A stretch of 64,000 bases of DNA, from the NCBI GenBank assembly GCA_012932865.1, contig SAXG01000037.1:1-64000 (forward strand). The letters are read 5' to 3'. This document shows positions 33,897 through 46,209 of this stretch, in pieces. This stretch comes from Amylostereum areolatum (lineage: Eukaryota; Basidiomycota; Agaricomycetes; Russulales; Stereaceae). Below the pieces are notes generated by a model, which worked only from the letters and a program-made list of their open reading frames with translations, made no database searches and was not told the DNA's origin. Position numbers and translations under genes: made by a program. Position 1 is the first letter of the stretch. Each line of letters starts with the position of its first letter.

Positions 33897-34322
33897 TTAG
33901 GGATGCTTGATGGCGAGAAGGAATTCGAAAGATACACGTTTTTCATATCCTCCTCCTGCGATCTCTTTGGTAGACGGTGGAAACTGGGCCTCGCAGGCCA
34001 TCGATGAACATGAACAATGAACGTAACGTTCAACGTTTCAACGAAAAGTTGAAGCCGAGAACGAAGCGCATCACGTGCACGGTCCTTTCCGTCGTTCCGC
34101 GATGCCGTTTCTGCCGCGCCCACCAGCGGGTCTGAATTGCTAGACCCAACGACCGGTGAAAGTCCTACTAACCTGAAATTCGGCGTAGTGGGGTATGTGA
34201 GGGTACCGTTTGCGGCGTGGATCGACTATGAAGGGTCGGTCCGAGAATATAGATTGTCATGGATGGATGTACATCTGAGTTGACTCCGATTGATGAAGCC
34301 TCTCCCCCGCCGTCCCTCAAAT
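33897..34322. other. Intergenic region, no gene recognised
   Basis: Promoter side of the F-box pseudogene and 3' flank of the next F-box gene. Nothing else is seen. Confidence 0.4.
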
Positions 34323-36033
34323 TCAATAGCAGCCCTGTCTACTAAATCCGACAAAGGGTACTACCTTTCTGAGATCCTCTACCCAGCTCTCTTCTTTACA
34401 CACCTCCAGAACGCGCACCTCACGAAGACCGAACCCAAGCTCTCGTCTCGCCTGCAGACACCGGACGAGAGCTGCGAGCCCTCCAACGTCATCGGCCTCC
34501 ACGCAATGGTCTCCCATTCCAGGCGGCAGGTAATTGATGCACAGCGCCTCGAGATTTGGGAGGAGGCACCCAGCCTCCTCAGGCTCCCCTGACCTCGGCG
34601 CTCCCAGCAAGGGCAAAATCTCACTCAAGGTATCCTCCACAGTGCAAATCCGCCGCACGGCCGTCATCTCTCGGAACAGCATCTCCCACGCACGCCGCGA
34701 CTGACTCGGTTGGACGTCCAAACAGAGGTCGACGACTTCGGACAGGTGCACGCGGTAGAGCACCGGATCCACGTGCACGTCGTGCTGAGAGGGAGCAGCA
34801 GCCCAGTCTGTGGACCACCGGAAGAAACGGGACGGGGTAGGGATTACGTTGCGGGCGACGGGGGTGGGGGTCGAGGAAGAGGGCCAAGGCGACGCCCAAA
34901 TACCGATGGATACGGCTATGATGGACGAATCTGCGTCCTGAGCAACGAATCGGAAGGAAAGCGCGTGGGGGGGATGCGACGCGCCAGCGTGTTCGGACAC
35001 GCAATCGGAGAGATGGTCACTGACGACGTAGTCGCGAAGTTTGTCGGAGGGAAGGTCCACGGCGAGCGTCGCGGACGGCGGGAGCACGATTTGGGTCGCG
35101 AAGTAGGCGCTTTCGGACGCGCGGCGGTGCCGCTTGTCTGCGCAGATGACCACTCGTTCGAGAGAGGAGGGGATGCGGATGCGCTCGGGATCCACACCCG
35201 TCACGGGCCCTGCGAGGCGCATGTTCTCGAACACGATTTCGCGCGCGTTGGTTATCTTTTCGAGGAAGAGGTTCAGGTTGGAGCGAGTCGGGGACGGGAA
35301 GTATGACGCATGCGACGTATATGCGATTCGGACGTGGGTGAGTTGGTCCATGGCACGTATGGGCAAGCGTGTGAAGTTTGGGTCGTCGACGAGTGTGAGC
35401 GAGGTTAATGTTGGTATTTCCATGGTGATAGGGGTAGAAAATGGCTCTCCAGAAGGTTGGAACCAGTGATGGTACATTATCTCGAGCGAGCTGATGGGAA
35501 ACTGGGGTTTGGGTTCGAGGTAGAAGGGCAAACATCTGTCGTTGGCGACCAAAAGCTTCAACGACAGAGGCTTGTCCTGAGAGCGTTCTATCATTCTCGA
35601 AGCGCACGTCTTCGACATGGCAGTAAACTCAATGCGCGTCCACAGCGAAGCGGTGTTCAGCGCGAGCTATGTAAGGACGCTCAGCTCAGCCCGTGCTGGC
35701 AACGTTTACAAAAAGCGTACTCACCGTGCGCCATTTCCGGCAAACGTGCGTGAGCCTGATCCACCCGATATCGTACGTAGTGAGATTATACCGAGAGGAA
35801 TTTTCTTCGTTCTGCACGAGTCGTTGGGGGTACACGTCGCGGGTCGCGAAGAATATCTCCAGCAAGATCTCAGGAGGGAGCCGCGTTGAAGGGTGTACGA
35901 CGGCGCTGCACCGCTCGACCAGTGCGAGGACTTCTTTGAGAGCTTCCGCTTCTTTTTGAAAGTCTTTCCAGCTGAGCCCGGCGTTGATGGCATCCTCTGG
36001 TTCGGTGAGACACCGCGCGCGGGCGGCGGACAT
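34323..36033 (-). CDS. F-box protein
   Basis: The likely start is ATG 36033 (MSAARARCLTEPED); an in-frame ATG at 36060 is possible. A short coiled segment (WKDFQKEAEALKEVLALVER) precedes the F-box (RLPPEILLEIFFATRD, then WIRLTHVCRKWRT). One intron (GTGAGT at about 35743 to CATAG) joins to LALNTASLWTRIEFTAMS, the canonical continuation. The long last exon (430 residues) has LRR-like spacing (LTSLTLVDDPNFTRL, LPNLEALCINYLPPG) and ends at 34323. It would act as an SCF ubiquitin-ligase adaptor. It belongs to the common mushroom F-box type, not to the 10-16 kb family. It looks intact. Confidence 0.85.
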
Positions 36034-36583
36034 CCAGAACTCCCTTAGAAAGAGAAACACGAATCATGCAAACAACATGTTCAACGTTAGCGTAATACAT
36101 AGCGGCAGTTTGATGACTGAACATACTTCGCTGCCGTTCTCTTCATCTAGTTGGACTTCAGTGGAGTTGGATGTGCTGGCGCCGGGCAAGGTTCGTGACA
36201 AGCGTGATGTTGACGTTTGCACACGTACAGTAACGTGGTGACCGAACGCGACCGTGACATTCACGGCCCTGCTCTGGTACTAGACTACATACTACCGTAC
36301 TTCATACTTGGTACAGTAGACGGTCCGCAGGCTACATATCTGGGTTTTGAGATGTTAGTACGCCTACGTATCATATGGCCCCGTGTTATGCTCCAAAGTG
36401 TCAACGTCACGATCTACGTTCAGACAACCTTCAGAGCCACGGCGATTCCGACGCGTTCTCCGATGGAGGATGCATCGGAACTCTTTCATATTCGGAGTGT
36501 TCGAAATTAATAGCAAGAAGCAACCTGCGAGCCCGTCAGTCACATCCACCCAGTCGAGATGACACCAGCGCTTACAAAATGCG
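36034..36583. other. Intergenic region, no gene recognised
   Basis: Promoter of the F-box gene and 3' flank of family copy B. Plus-strand frames here are short and domain-free. Confidence 0.4.
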
Positions 36584-37934
36584 CTAATCCGCACGACGGC
36601 AGGTAGGGCACTGGCGGACCCACAGCTTAACAAAATCCCTGCTAGGACAAAGGTACTTCTCCCGCAGTTTCGCATACGAGGGCAGAGCCCCAGCATGCCC
36701 GGCGTGCGCCCAAACCATGGCCACACGCAGCGGCTCTCCGGGAGCCAGAATCGGCCGTTCGTCATCGTCGCGTCCGCGCAGACGATGGTTCCCTACCCAG
36801 TGACGCTCGGGCTCGGTGAGCCCTTCCGCGTCAGAGTCGCGCAGGTACGCGCGGATGGCGTCGTGTTTATGAAGAGGAGGTGCGAGCCACGGTAGCCTGT
36901 TGTCCTTGAACCTCTTGCGCTGAGAGTCGATGAACTCAGCTTCGAGTTTGAGGTGCGAGGCAAGGGAGTGATTGCCCTCCCCATCCGCTGTGAGGGCGTT
37001 GCTGTCGATGTCTATCGCATCGTCAACGTCTGATTCATCCGAACCCTTAGCGGAAACGTCGGGTTCAACTTCTCGTTGCTGTCAAAGTAGTTAGATATAT
37101 ATTCAGAGAGGAAGATACGGGCCGCGAGAGGGTACTGATGAAATTATACCTTTCCTTTTTCCGGGTCAGTCGGTTTGGCGCTGAGCTCCACAAACGCGTT
37201 GTTGACGATATCTTTCCTACGCCTGGAAGACGTCGGTTTGCCGATCTTTGGCGGTCCTTTCTTGTCGTGACCTGACGGCACGTCATGACTGCTCGCCTTC
37301 CGCTTCTTCCCGCGAGAGGCTGGCGGAGCCGCGGCTACAGAGCCGCTAACCGGCGGGGATATTTGGGGAGACGGCGACCGGTCGTCCAGAGGGGTGTCGA
37401 CAGTTAGAGCGGGGATGGAGCCGGTTGCAGGCGTTGCGTAGTCCTGCTTTTCGTCGTCAGATAGCATAATGATATCTGCTTCGAGTGGGTCTGCATGTGT
37501 GACGCGTGAATGAGTGAGGTTGTGAGCACACAAAAACATGACGCACCCGGGATTGATATCGTAAATTCAGTCAGATCCCTATGTAGCTCGCCCCATACAT
37601 CGTCCGTGATCTCGACGAGCTGCGCTCCGTAGGCAGGGTGCTGTCCCATGAGCCGTATGTTCGCCGTCGCCGCGTTGCGTACTTCTGCCCGGGTCTTCGC
37701 GAGGTGTTTACGCGCTGTGGCCACCATGTCCTTCGCAGGGAAGTCAAATACTCGGATGGATACCTGTGATACAGCACTCTGCCTTACTGAATATGAATCA
37801 GACCGTGGAACGATCATGGGTGTAACACCCTTGTACTTCAATAGGATCGTGTTGCGGATGACGTCCCGCTTCTTGGACGCGTTGAACGTGGAGGAATTTT
37901 GACTTTTGCGCCGGGAGGAAGAAGCGTTTGACAT
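36584..37934 (-). CDS. N-domain plus H2C2-like zinc-knuckle protein (family copy B)
   Basis: Start is ATG 37934 (MSNASSSRRKSQNSS). The N-domain reads ILLKYKGVTPMIVPRSDSYS, then after an intron DMVATARKHLAKTRAEVR, RLMGQHPAYGAQLVEI and DDVWGELHRDLTEFTI. The linker is Pro/Ser-rich and basic (SRGKKRKASSHD), with possible nuclear signals, then acidic (SDESDVDDAIDID). The C-terminal part has LPWLAPPLHKHDAIRAYL, RHWVGNHRLRG and the zinc-knuckle AHAGHAG followed after 28 residues by QCPTC, ending at TAG 36584-36586. His and Cys spacing fits the integrase H2C2 finger. Function is unknown; nuclear nucleic-acid or protein binding is an inference. Confidence 0.7.
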
Positions 37935-38292
37935 TTGTGAAGCCAGAGCGAGAGACGGGCCCGCGAGTCGCAGGACGAAATGAGTATGTACGAGCGTGAA
38001 ACCGAGGAGAACGATTGATGGGATGAGTTACGAAGTTCGCGGCTCGGACCGACGCGGGCCGGAAGGTCCCATTCGTCCACAGACGAAGTCGCTTCACCCT
38101 GTTCCCAAGAACCGTATTATCGTGTATATGTGCAAGAAAAAAGAAAAGAAAATCCGGGAAGATCGGAAGCCCAAAGACATTGTGAAGAAAACGGTACAAA
38201 GTACACAAATCTATATCCACTGCACCCGACAATGCCACGTTTGCAAAACTCGAGGTTTCGGCCAAGATACCTTTCCAATCCCACCATACCAA

Positions 38293-39511
38293 CTAACTGA
38301 CTTCGCGGGACCCACCGGCTACAGCGTTGACTGGCTGGTCCCAACAGGTTGGACACATCTCATGCCACGCGTACGAGAATGCTCGCGTCGGCCACAGACA
38401 CTTCTTCCGCAGATTTTTCCAGGTGCGATTCCCCGACGCATGACCTTCGTGTGCAGCCATCATGGACTCGTACAGCTCCCTTCCCGGCGTGGGCATCGAC
38501 CCCTTCTTCGATTTCCCGTATTTCATAAAGTGCCGGACCCGTCTGTTGATCCAGTTGATTTCGGTCCGAGAAAGCTTGTCGGCGTCGTCGCCGTCCGAGT
38601 AGACGTAGGCGCGGGCGGCGACGATGCGGTCTGTCGTTGGTACCAGCCACTGTGATTTCTTGGTCCATTTCGCCTCGAGGGCCTGGTGAGCCGCGAAGGA
38701 GGGGTATCCCATGTAATCCTGGCTCACGGTCATGAGAGAAAGCGAGAAATGGTCACGGACGTTGCGCACCGTGTTTTTTGACTTCGAGCTCGCCGCTCCC
38801 TTGGATCCTCCATGACGCTCCCAGTGAACTCTCTTTTTTGGAGGCTGCGAGACCTTGGCGGCGATCCTTCCACTGTATGTCCGAATCCTATTGCGCTTTC
38901 TCGAGGCTGTGTCCGGTGGTGCGCTGCTGGACGCAGCGACGATCTCGAAATCCTCAGAGTCTTCTTCGTCTTCTTTGTCGTCAGAATCGTCAGAATCGGA
39001 CAGCTCGACAACGACCTCTTCCTCTTCCTCGCGGCGAGTGGCGGGGCCTGAGGGCAAAGATTTCAGCATTGTCTTCGACGAACATGAAAGGACCAAAAGT
39101 CGAATATGCAACGCACGGATCGCGACGGTGAACTCCGTCAGCCTGGGTTGGACCGACGCCCATACCTCCTTCGTGACCTGTGTGAGCTCATTCGGGTACT
39201 TCGGATGGAACGCGGTGATCTGAATATCGTCGTTCCGGGCCTGCTGGACTTCGGGGGCGCGGATGTTGCTCCGGGCAGACGCGATGACATCCTAGGGTCG
39301 ATCAGCTCGGCGGATGTTGTTCTAGGAAAGGAAGGGTGCGTACCTCGTACGCGTCTTTGCGCTTAACGATAAAAGGAAGCTCGCCTTCGTACTTCATCAA
39401 GATGGTGTCGTCATCGCTTTCGATGGCATTGGAAGATGCCGTGAACACAGGCGCTGTAGGAGAAGCCCGGGCGACTCTGCGAGTTCGTACGGAATACGAT
39501 GCGGCAGGCAT
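38293..39511 (-). CDS. N-domain plus H2C2-like zinc-knuckle protein (family copy C)
   Basis: Start is ATG 39511 (MPAASYSVRTRRVARAS). The N-domain reads ILMKYEGELPFIVKRKDAYE, and after an intron DVIASARSNIRAPEVQQ, ITAFHPKYPNELTQVTKEVW and QPRLTEFTVAIR. A very acidic run follows (LSDSDDSDDKEDEEDSED), then a basic one (KRNRIRTYSGRIAAKV). The C-terminal region has SQWLVPTTDRIVAARAYV, INWINRRVRHFMKYG and the knuckle AAHEGHASG, with MCPTC 28 residues after the second His. The end is at 38293. Copies A, B and C share this order. The gene is close to copy B (358 bp) and on the same strand, consistent with tandem duplication. Confidence 0.72.
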
Positions 39512-39694
39512 GTGAGTGAGGTGGTGGTAAGGAGAGCAGCGAGCGGCGAGGTTGAGAGGTACATAAACACGAAGGACCTACAAAGCCGATGGACGAACGG
39601 GGAATGCCGGGCGCAACGGGTAATGTGGCACCAAATATATATGTAAGTACATGGACTCGTGGACCGAGGCTTACGCCACAGAGTCACGAGGCGG

Positions 39695-41230
39695 TTACAC
39701 CTCCATCCCTCCCCATTCCAACACACGAAACAGACGACGATCCTCCCATCGCCCAGTATCAAGACCTACAATATTTCTCCAGTATCCCTCATGATGCGCA
39801 GGTCCAACAGCTTCTGCCCATGCAGGCAGATCAGAGGTTTCCACCCCTTTGAATAACATGAAAACACGCGTGACGAGATCGGGGGCGGGAGTGACGGTCA
39901 TCGGCGCCGCTCCCTCATAAGCCTGTTGTGGAAGGAACCTGAGCGCGACGTGCTGATGTTTGTTAAGGGCAGGTAGCCAGTAGCTGTGAGAGAAGAATGC
40001 GTCGTGGGTTTGGGACGAGGACGGAATAACCGGACGTACGTGATGAACGAGTTGCGCGCCTCGGTGTGGAGGCAGAGCGTTTTCAGAGTGCGGTCGAGGT
40101 AGGCAGGGAGCGCGTCGATATCCACGACTACAGAGTCTTCGGGAGACAGCCGAGCATGTGCAGGATCGAATGGGATTGCCTCGTCTGTGGTCGGAGTCGG
40201 ATTTGTGCTAGTAGAAAAGTCATCATGTGAATCGTCAGCGAGAGATGCAAAGGGACGGAACGAGTACGCACTGCGCTTCCCAGAAGAGATACGAAAGCTC
40301 CGATCCGCTTCGTTTGTCCACGAGCATGCCGTCGGGCTGAGCGCCCACCGTCCACTCGATCGTCTGGAATCCATCGTTGGAATGGACGTCTTTGGCCGTC
40401 GGATATATGGCGGAGAACGACCATGAGGGGGCCAAGCCCAAAGTGACCACCACATCTTCAACGGGACGAGGTGGGAAGAGATAGATGACGGGCTTCCCGC
40501 CGAGTTGACGTAAGTAAAGCCAGATTTCAGACTCGTTCTCGATACCATAGTAGTGCAGCGTATGGTCGTCCGCCAGGGACTCTCCAGCATAGGTCATCCT
40601 GAACTTGTCGACGGATAATCCTAGCTTGTCTTCACATTTAGCCTTCAGAGAGTCGACGGTGATGTTGAACGATAAGACACGGAAAATAAATGTCTGGGGG
40701 ACATCCCCCCCTACACGGATAGTGACCTTCCCTCCCCTGTTGCCCCGTGTTGTAGAAGCAGCCGAGCTGCATTGGCGTTGTGCGGCATCCGAAGTGTCTG
40801 GGGCATCGAACGGACAGACTCAGTCTCTAGAGTTGTACCCAGGAGAGAATGTACTCACCCGAGTTGGGGGCTGTATCCAATACAAGGTTTACGGTGCGCA
40901 GGGATCCGACGACGTGGGGCCAAAGTTCCTCAGAAACCTCGTATAGTCCTGGCCCGCAGTTCGGAAGGACCGCTTTGAAGTAGAATGGGCGGCCGCCTAG
41001 AGCGCGAAACCCTCGCGCGCGCGTCACCGCTGCAATCACGTCCTAGTAGAGTTAAGAATTCTAATATGGAGTGAAGGAAGTGAAGGATTCACTTGTTATT
41101 TTTCGTGTCTGACGATCGCAACGCCCTGCCCTTCCCACATCACGATGAGCGGACCAGTATAGGTTGGTGTGGTGGCTTGCTCTTCTTCATCTCCCGGATG
41201 AGAGCGTTTGGGTTTCTTCCTCTCAGACAT
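39695..41230 (-). CDS. N-domain / ubiquitin-like fusion protein (family copy D), in-frame stop in exon 1
   Basis: Start is ATG 41230 (MSERKKPKRSHPGDEEE). The N-domain reads PLIVMWEGQGVAIVRHEK, then TAA at 41096-41098 where sister copies have Tyr. The next exon is DVIAAVTRARGFRALGGRP and EELWPHVVGSLRTVNLVL. A ubiquitin-like domain follows (KVTIRVGGDVPQTFIF, MTYAGESLADDHTLHYYGI) ending in LGG-KPVIYLFPPRP. The long conserved C-terminal region reads VTLGLAPSWSFSAIYP, ELSYLFWEA, LPAYLDRTLKTLCLHTEAR, VTPAPDLVTRVFMLFKG and LFRVLEWGGMEV, with a stop at 39695. Apart from the TAA all exons are open with standard splice sites. It may be a very young pseudogene, or the gene may start downstream. Confidence 0.65.
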
Positions 41231-41707
41231 ACTCGGCGGCGAGTCTCGTAGAGTTTCTCAGAGGGTTTATGATACGGTGCGACGCAAAAGAATGATGGAC
41301 GATGGATGGCGGACGTTTGAATTGTGCTTTATGCATTGGCAACGCGTGAGCGCGCCGCGCGAAAAGATAAAAAGCGGAGAAGGTCAGTACTTATGCAATC
41401 GTGGTCATTTTCGCAGAAGTCAAGGACAGACCTATTCGAAGATCCAACGCCGTCGATTGTCTGTCTAGAATGCAAGCTGCGGTGGGGAGGAGGACGAGGA
41501 GGAGGTTCAACTTTGAGGTGCAACGGTGTGGCAGAAACCATAAGGGGAAGGACCCCGGAAGCGAAGGGGTTTCCGGCAGATTCCGGGGTCCTGTCGCGCA
41601 ACCCAACTCGCCTAACCCGCTCCTCGTCGTCGTCCACATCACCGACGTCCTTGTCTTCACCGTTCAAGCCCGTTCCACTCAGGTCTTCACGCTTCTTCAA
41701 ACCCATC
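41231..41707. promoter_or_regulatory. Divergent promoter region
   Basis: It separates family copy D (minus) from the V-ATPase c gene (plus) by under 500 bp, so both promoters and leaders must lie here. No obvious TATA box was picked out. Confidence 0.4.
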
Positions 41708-42609
41708 ATGTCCGACCTCTGCCCCGTCTACGCTCCTTTCTTCGGCGCCATGGTGAGCCCCAACTCCTAGGACGACACGTCGAAATAGTCGGCGACTTAT
41801 TCGTTTTCTTTTGTGCAGGGCTGCACCGCCGCCATTGTGTTCACATGTGAGCTTGAATGCGTTTTTAACATGAGGAGAGGTGGATGCTGAACCGTGGGTG
41901 CGCAACAGGTATCGGTGCAAGGTGAGTTGTCGCGCATTGCTCTAGTCTTGCAGGTCGCTGACGGCCTTTTTCTTCAGTTACGGCACGGCCAAGTCTGGTG
42001 TCGGTATCTCTGCCATGGCCGTCCTCCGCCCCGACTTGATGATGAAGAACGTCGTCCCAGTCGTCATGGCGGGTATCATCGCGGTGCGTATCCCGTCATC
42101 TCTTCCCGGTTGGCCCCCTCCAACTGAACCGAACTACGGATGCAGATTTACGGTCTCGTCGTGTCGGTGCTCATCTCTGGAACTCGTGCGTGTCTCTCCC
42201 CTTCGTGTACGCGTCGGGGTGACTAACCCCGCTTTCCGCAGTTGAGGCGCGCATGTCGCTGTTCCAGGGCTTCGTTCAGCTCGGTGCCGGTCTCTCCGTG
42301 GGCCTCGCTGGTCTCGCCGCCGGGTTCGCCATTGGCATCGTCGGTGATGCTGGTGTCCGCGGTACCGCCCAGCAGCCGCGACTCTTCGTCGGCATGGTAC
42401 GCCTCTTGCGCGCTTCTCGGGGCGGCACCTCATCTGACGCACCTCCACTTGCAGATTCTTATCCTCATTTTCGCCGAGGTGTTGGGTCTTTACGGTCTCA
42501 TCGTCGCCCTCATCATGAACACGAAGTCGTCCCAGAGCGGCGTCGAAGTGCGTATTCCTTCTTTCTCTGTCAGCCGCTCGTCGCTTACCCTTGGACGCAG
42601 TGCACATAG
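41708..42609 (+). CDS. VMA3: V-type ATPase proteolipid subunit c
   Basis: It forms the rotating c-ring of the vacuolar proton pump in vacuole and endosome membranes. The start is ATG 41708 ([15 protein letters not shown]). Six introns split the gene. Exons read [97 protein letters not shown] and [19 protein letters not shown]. The proton-carrying Glu is in LIFAEVLGL. The last splice gives the end SGVECT with TAG at 42607-42609. Length (about 160 residues) and four helices are normal. It could also be the close paralog subunit c', but the short N terminus favours c. Confidence 0.93.
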
Positions 42610-43099
42610 ATTGCGCGTTGGTCGCGGCAGTACGGACGGGAAGGAAAAGCAGGGAGATATCCTCCTCCCAGTATACGTTACGACGCCGGACATTCTGCCT
42701 TTTCTCGCGCCGCCTAACCTAATTGGTGTCTATGCTGGAATACCATTTCTCCCTTTCTTTGCCTCGCTGCTGCAGTGCGCGCTGTTCATAAGCTTCCTAT
42801 ATAATAACCGTCGAGTTCATTATCATCTTACTTCATGTATGCATTGGTCCCACGACGAGCCTGAGAGAATTCCCGATCTATGAAAAGACCCCCTTTCGAC
42901 GTGGCGAGATGGCGTGGCTGGCGGACCCTTCACCATCGTAAGTTGAAAGTGAAACCCCCATGAACGTTGAGGACCCTCGTGTCGGGTTTCCGTTTCGCGC
43001 TCGCTCGTCTTGACATCCGTCGCCTCTCTTCCCCATCGGATACTCCCTTTCGTCGCAACCGAACCAGGTCGCAGGCAACGCGGACAGAGGAACAAGCCC
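42610..43099. other. Intergenic region between V-ATPase c and the SUN-domain gene
   Basis: 3' flank of the V-ATPase gene and promoter of the next gene. No further gene is seen. Confidence 0.4.
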
Positions 43100-45864
43100 A
43101 TGTATCCGCCCTCTCTTCTCCCCCTCACCTTACTTTTCCTACTCTTCACCTCGCCCGTCCTCTCTGCCCCGACATCGCCCTACGACACATTCAGCGCAAT
43201 AGCCACTCACGCGCGCAAACCGCCAGAGGAACCCGTATGCTGTCTCAAGCCCCTCACCCCGTTGGAACCCGTAGCCGACGACCTCTTCCTCTCCTTTGAA
43301 GACTGGAAGACGAAACGTTCCTCCGACCGCGATGCTCCCAATAATAGCAGACACGCCTATGGCTCTACAGCAGGAGGAGGCACTGGAGATGGACGAGGAG
43401 GAGGAGAGGGACGGGCAGATGCCAGTGCCGACACCGCTGCACCCGCCGAAGGCAGCCCGCCCTCATCCACGTTCGACGTCGTCGACCCCAGCCTCCCGCC
43501 TACCCCCGAAACCCTCGCGCCCCACTTCCGCATCCCGCTAACCGACCGCTTCAACTACGCCTCCCTCGACTGCTCCGCGCGCGTGCACACCGCGCACCGC
43601 GACGCCAAGTCCGCTCACAACATCCTCTCCTCGAAGAAAGACCGGTACATGCTCAGCCCGTGCGCGGCCCCGCGCCAGTTCGTCGTCGTCGAGCTGTGCG
43701 AGGATATCTGGATCGACACCGTGCAGCTGGCGAATTACGAGTTTTTCAGCGGCGTCTTTCGCGAGTTCACGGTGAGCGTGGCGAAGACGTATGCGACGGA
43801 CGCCGCGGGGTGGACGGTCGCGGGGACGTACACCGCAAAAAACACGCGTGGGGTTCAGGTGTGTGGTTTTTTCATAGTTATCCACTGCGTTGGACGCCGT
43901 CTGACCAAACGTATGCGCAGTCCTTCCACCCTCCAAAGTCCCTTCGCGATTTCTATCGCTTCATCCGGATCGACTTCCACTCCCACTACGGAAACGAGTA
44001 CTACTGCCCTATCTCCCTCCTGCGCGTCTACGGCCTCACGCATCTCGAGCAGTGGAAGTGGGATATATGGGAAGACGAGAGCCGCGCACGGATGCAGGGG
44101 CAAGAACATCAGGCGGTCCAGCTTCCTGCCGAGGTCGACCAGCCTTCGCCACAGCCGGTGCAGACGCCTGAGGTGGTCGAGAGCGACTCGGCCGTTCCTC
44201 CCCAGCCTACCCCGGCCCCTGCGAACAACCTTGCGGAGGAGACCCCCGGGACGAACACGACGGAGGAGGCCGCTGAGGAGGCCGTGTTTCGCCACAGCAC
44301 GGACATCGCCCGTTCTGACTCTGCACATACTTACACGTCTGGCATCAACACTTCTCAGCTCTCTCCCTCGCCTTCGGAACCTACCGCTGTCAATGTGGCC
44401 AGCGCGCACGAAACAACTGGAACAACCACCAACGACACCACCCCCTCTCCATCCTCTACCAACGGCACCAGCCCCAACTCTTCTTCCCCTTCTTCCGTCG
44501 TCACATCATCCTCATCCTCGCCTCCCATCATCTCTCTCGCGCCCTCCCCCATCCACGCCCCCACGACCGGAGAGTCTATCTATCGCACCATCATGAACCG
44601 CCTCACCGCGCTCGAGGCCAACACCACCCTCTATGCGCGCTACGTGGAGGAGCAGACGGCGGGCATGCACGAGATGCTCCGTCGAGTGGCCGAGGACGTG
44701 GGCCGGCTGGAAGGCATAGGCCGAGTGCAGGCGCAGCTCTACCAACGTTCCGTACAGGATTTCGAGCGTCAGCGACGAAGGATGGAGGTCGAGCAGAGGG
44801 AGCTGATCACGAGGGTGAAGTACCTTGCCGACGAGGTATGTCCATTTCATCCTCTTCCCACATGTTCTTCCTCACCGATCCCGGTACCTGTTGAACCGTA
44901 GATCACCCTCGAAAAGCGGCTCGGCATCGCCCAACTCTGCCTGCTCCTCGCCGTGCTCGTCTTCCTCAGCCTGACCCGTGGCTCCCGCAACGACCTGCCC
45001 CGTTCCACGCGTCCACGCGTCCCGGGCCCGGTCTCCATGAAAGAATGGGGCAAGCGCAACCTCAGCCTGTCCTTCAGCTCCGACTGGGTATCGCGTCTGC
45101 GCGCCAGGAGCCTCACGCCCGCTCCTCAAGACGCCCGCGCCGCCGCCCCCACCGCCGCCAGGACGACCAGCCAACTGAAGCCCTCGTCCCCAGCCAAGAA
45201 GGACGCGGAGATACCCAACGCGGTCTTCCCCTCTCCGCCGTCCACCACCTTCCCGAGCGAAAAGGCCAAGGGCAAGCGCCCCGCGCCGGTGGACAGCCAC
45301 ACCGTGTTCGCGCTCGCAAGCGCAAGCAGGAGGCCCCGCACGCCCTCGCGTCGCCACCCGTTCGCGCACGTCGTCCACGGGAGCAACATGAGGACGCCGG
45401 GGACGCCCACGGCGATCGCGCGCCCGGTCCTCCAACGCTCGAACTCGCACAGCTCGGGCGCGACGACGTCGACGACGAGCCTGCTCATCGGGCCCGTGCC
45501 GCGCTCGGCGAAGCGGTGGGCGAGGACGGCGCATCTGCACGAGGTGCGACGGCCGGTGGAGCGGGATGAGAACGGGACCGAGGATGAAAATGGGCGTAGG
45601 AGCGGTAGGAATATGGATGTGGGGGAGGTGGACGAGAATGGGACGAAGAGGCTGCGGGTGGATACGTCGGTTGGTGCGGGGGGACGGAGGCGGGTGTCCC
45701 CGTTGAGGATGGGCGTGGCGAGGGAGGAAACGGAGGAGAGCGGGAGTGCCGGTGCGGCGGATCCATGGGTGGATACGGACGCGGAAGGGTCTGAGGCGGA
45801 GTGGGCTGCTGGTCAAGGCGCGAGGGAGCAGACGGAGGCGGCGGTTGTGGGGGTGTTCGGGTAG
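43100..45864 (+). CDS. SUN-domain (SLP1-like) membrane protein
   Basis: SLP1-type SUN proteins sit in the ER membrane and are linked to folding of membrane proteins. ATG 43100 is chosen because it starts a clean signal peptide (LLPLTLLFLLFTSPVLSA). A FEDWK motif (LSFEDWKTKR) precedes the SUN-like domain at about residues 150-320. It reads FNYASLDCSARVHTAHRDAK, ILSSKKDRYMLSPC, QFVVVELCEDIWIDTVQLAN, YEFFSGVFREFTVSV, FYRFIRIDFHSHYGNEYYCP and SLLRVYGLTHLE, with an intron after TRGVQ. A Ser/Thr-rich stretch, a coiled coil (MHEMLRRVAEDVGRLEG) and a transmembrane helix (LGIAQLCLLLAVLVFLSL) follow, then a long basic, disordered tail ending at 45864. All expected parts are present. Confidence 0.88.
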
Positions 45865-46209
45865 GCATGGGTATCTCGCAGCTCACCACTTGCAATGGAT
45901 CTCTTTTTTCAAGAAGGCTGTTTCTGTCCCGCTCATAATCGCCTCGCAACGATGTCTTCTAGGATTCTGTGGATGGGTGATCTCTTCAGGATTGTCAAGT
46001 GTCGATGTAGGTGTCGACGAGCATTGTTTCCGAGAAATAAATGATGGACGTGCCGGAACCCCCAAGGTTCGATTTACATAAAGATCGACGGTCTACTGAA
46101 TTGGACAATGCCACTCCCTGTCAGGTTGTCACCGAGTCCTCCACGCCACTTTTTTTACTCATAAACGCCAGCCTGAGTCGCTGCCCTTCACGAATCACCC
46201 CCACGCGCC
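45865..46209. other. Intergenic region, no gene recognised
   Basis: 3' flank of the SUN gene and promoter of the small N-domain gene. Confidence 0.4.

Noticed and set aside
44872..45816. 314-codon frame antisense to the SUN-domain gene
   Set aside because: Arg/Pro/Gly-rich mirror of the GC-rich coding strand with no domain.
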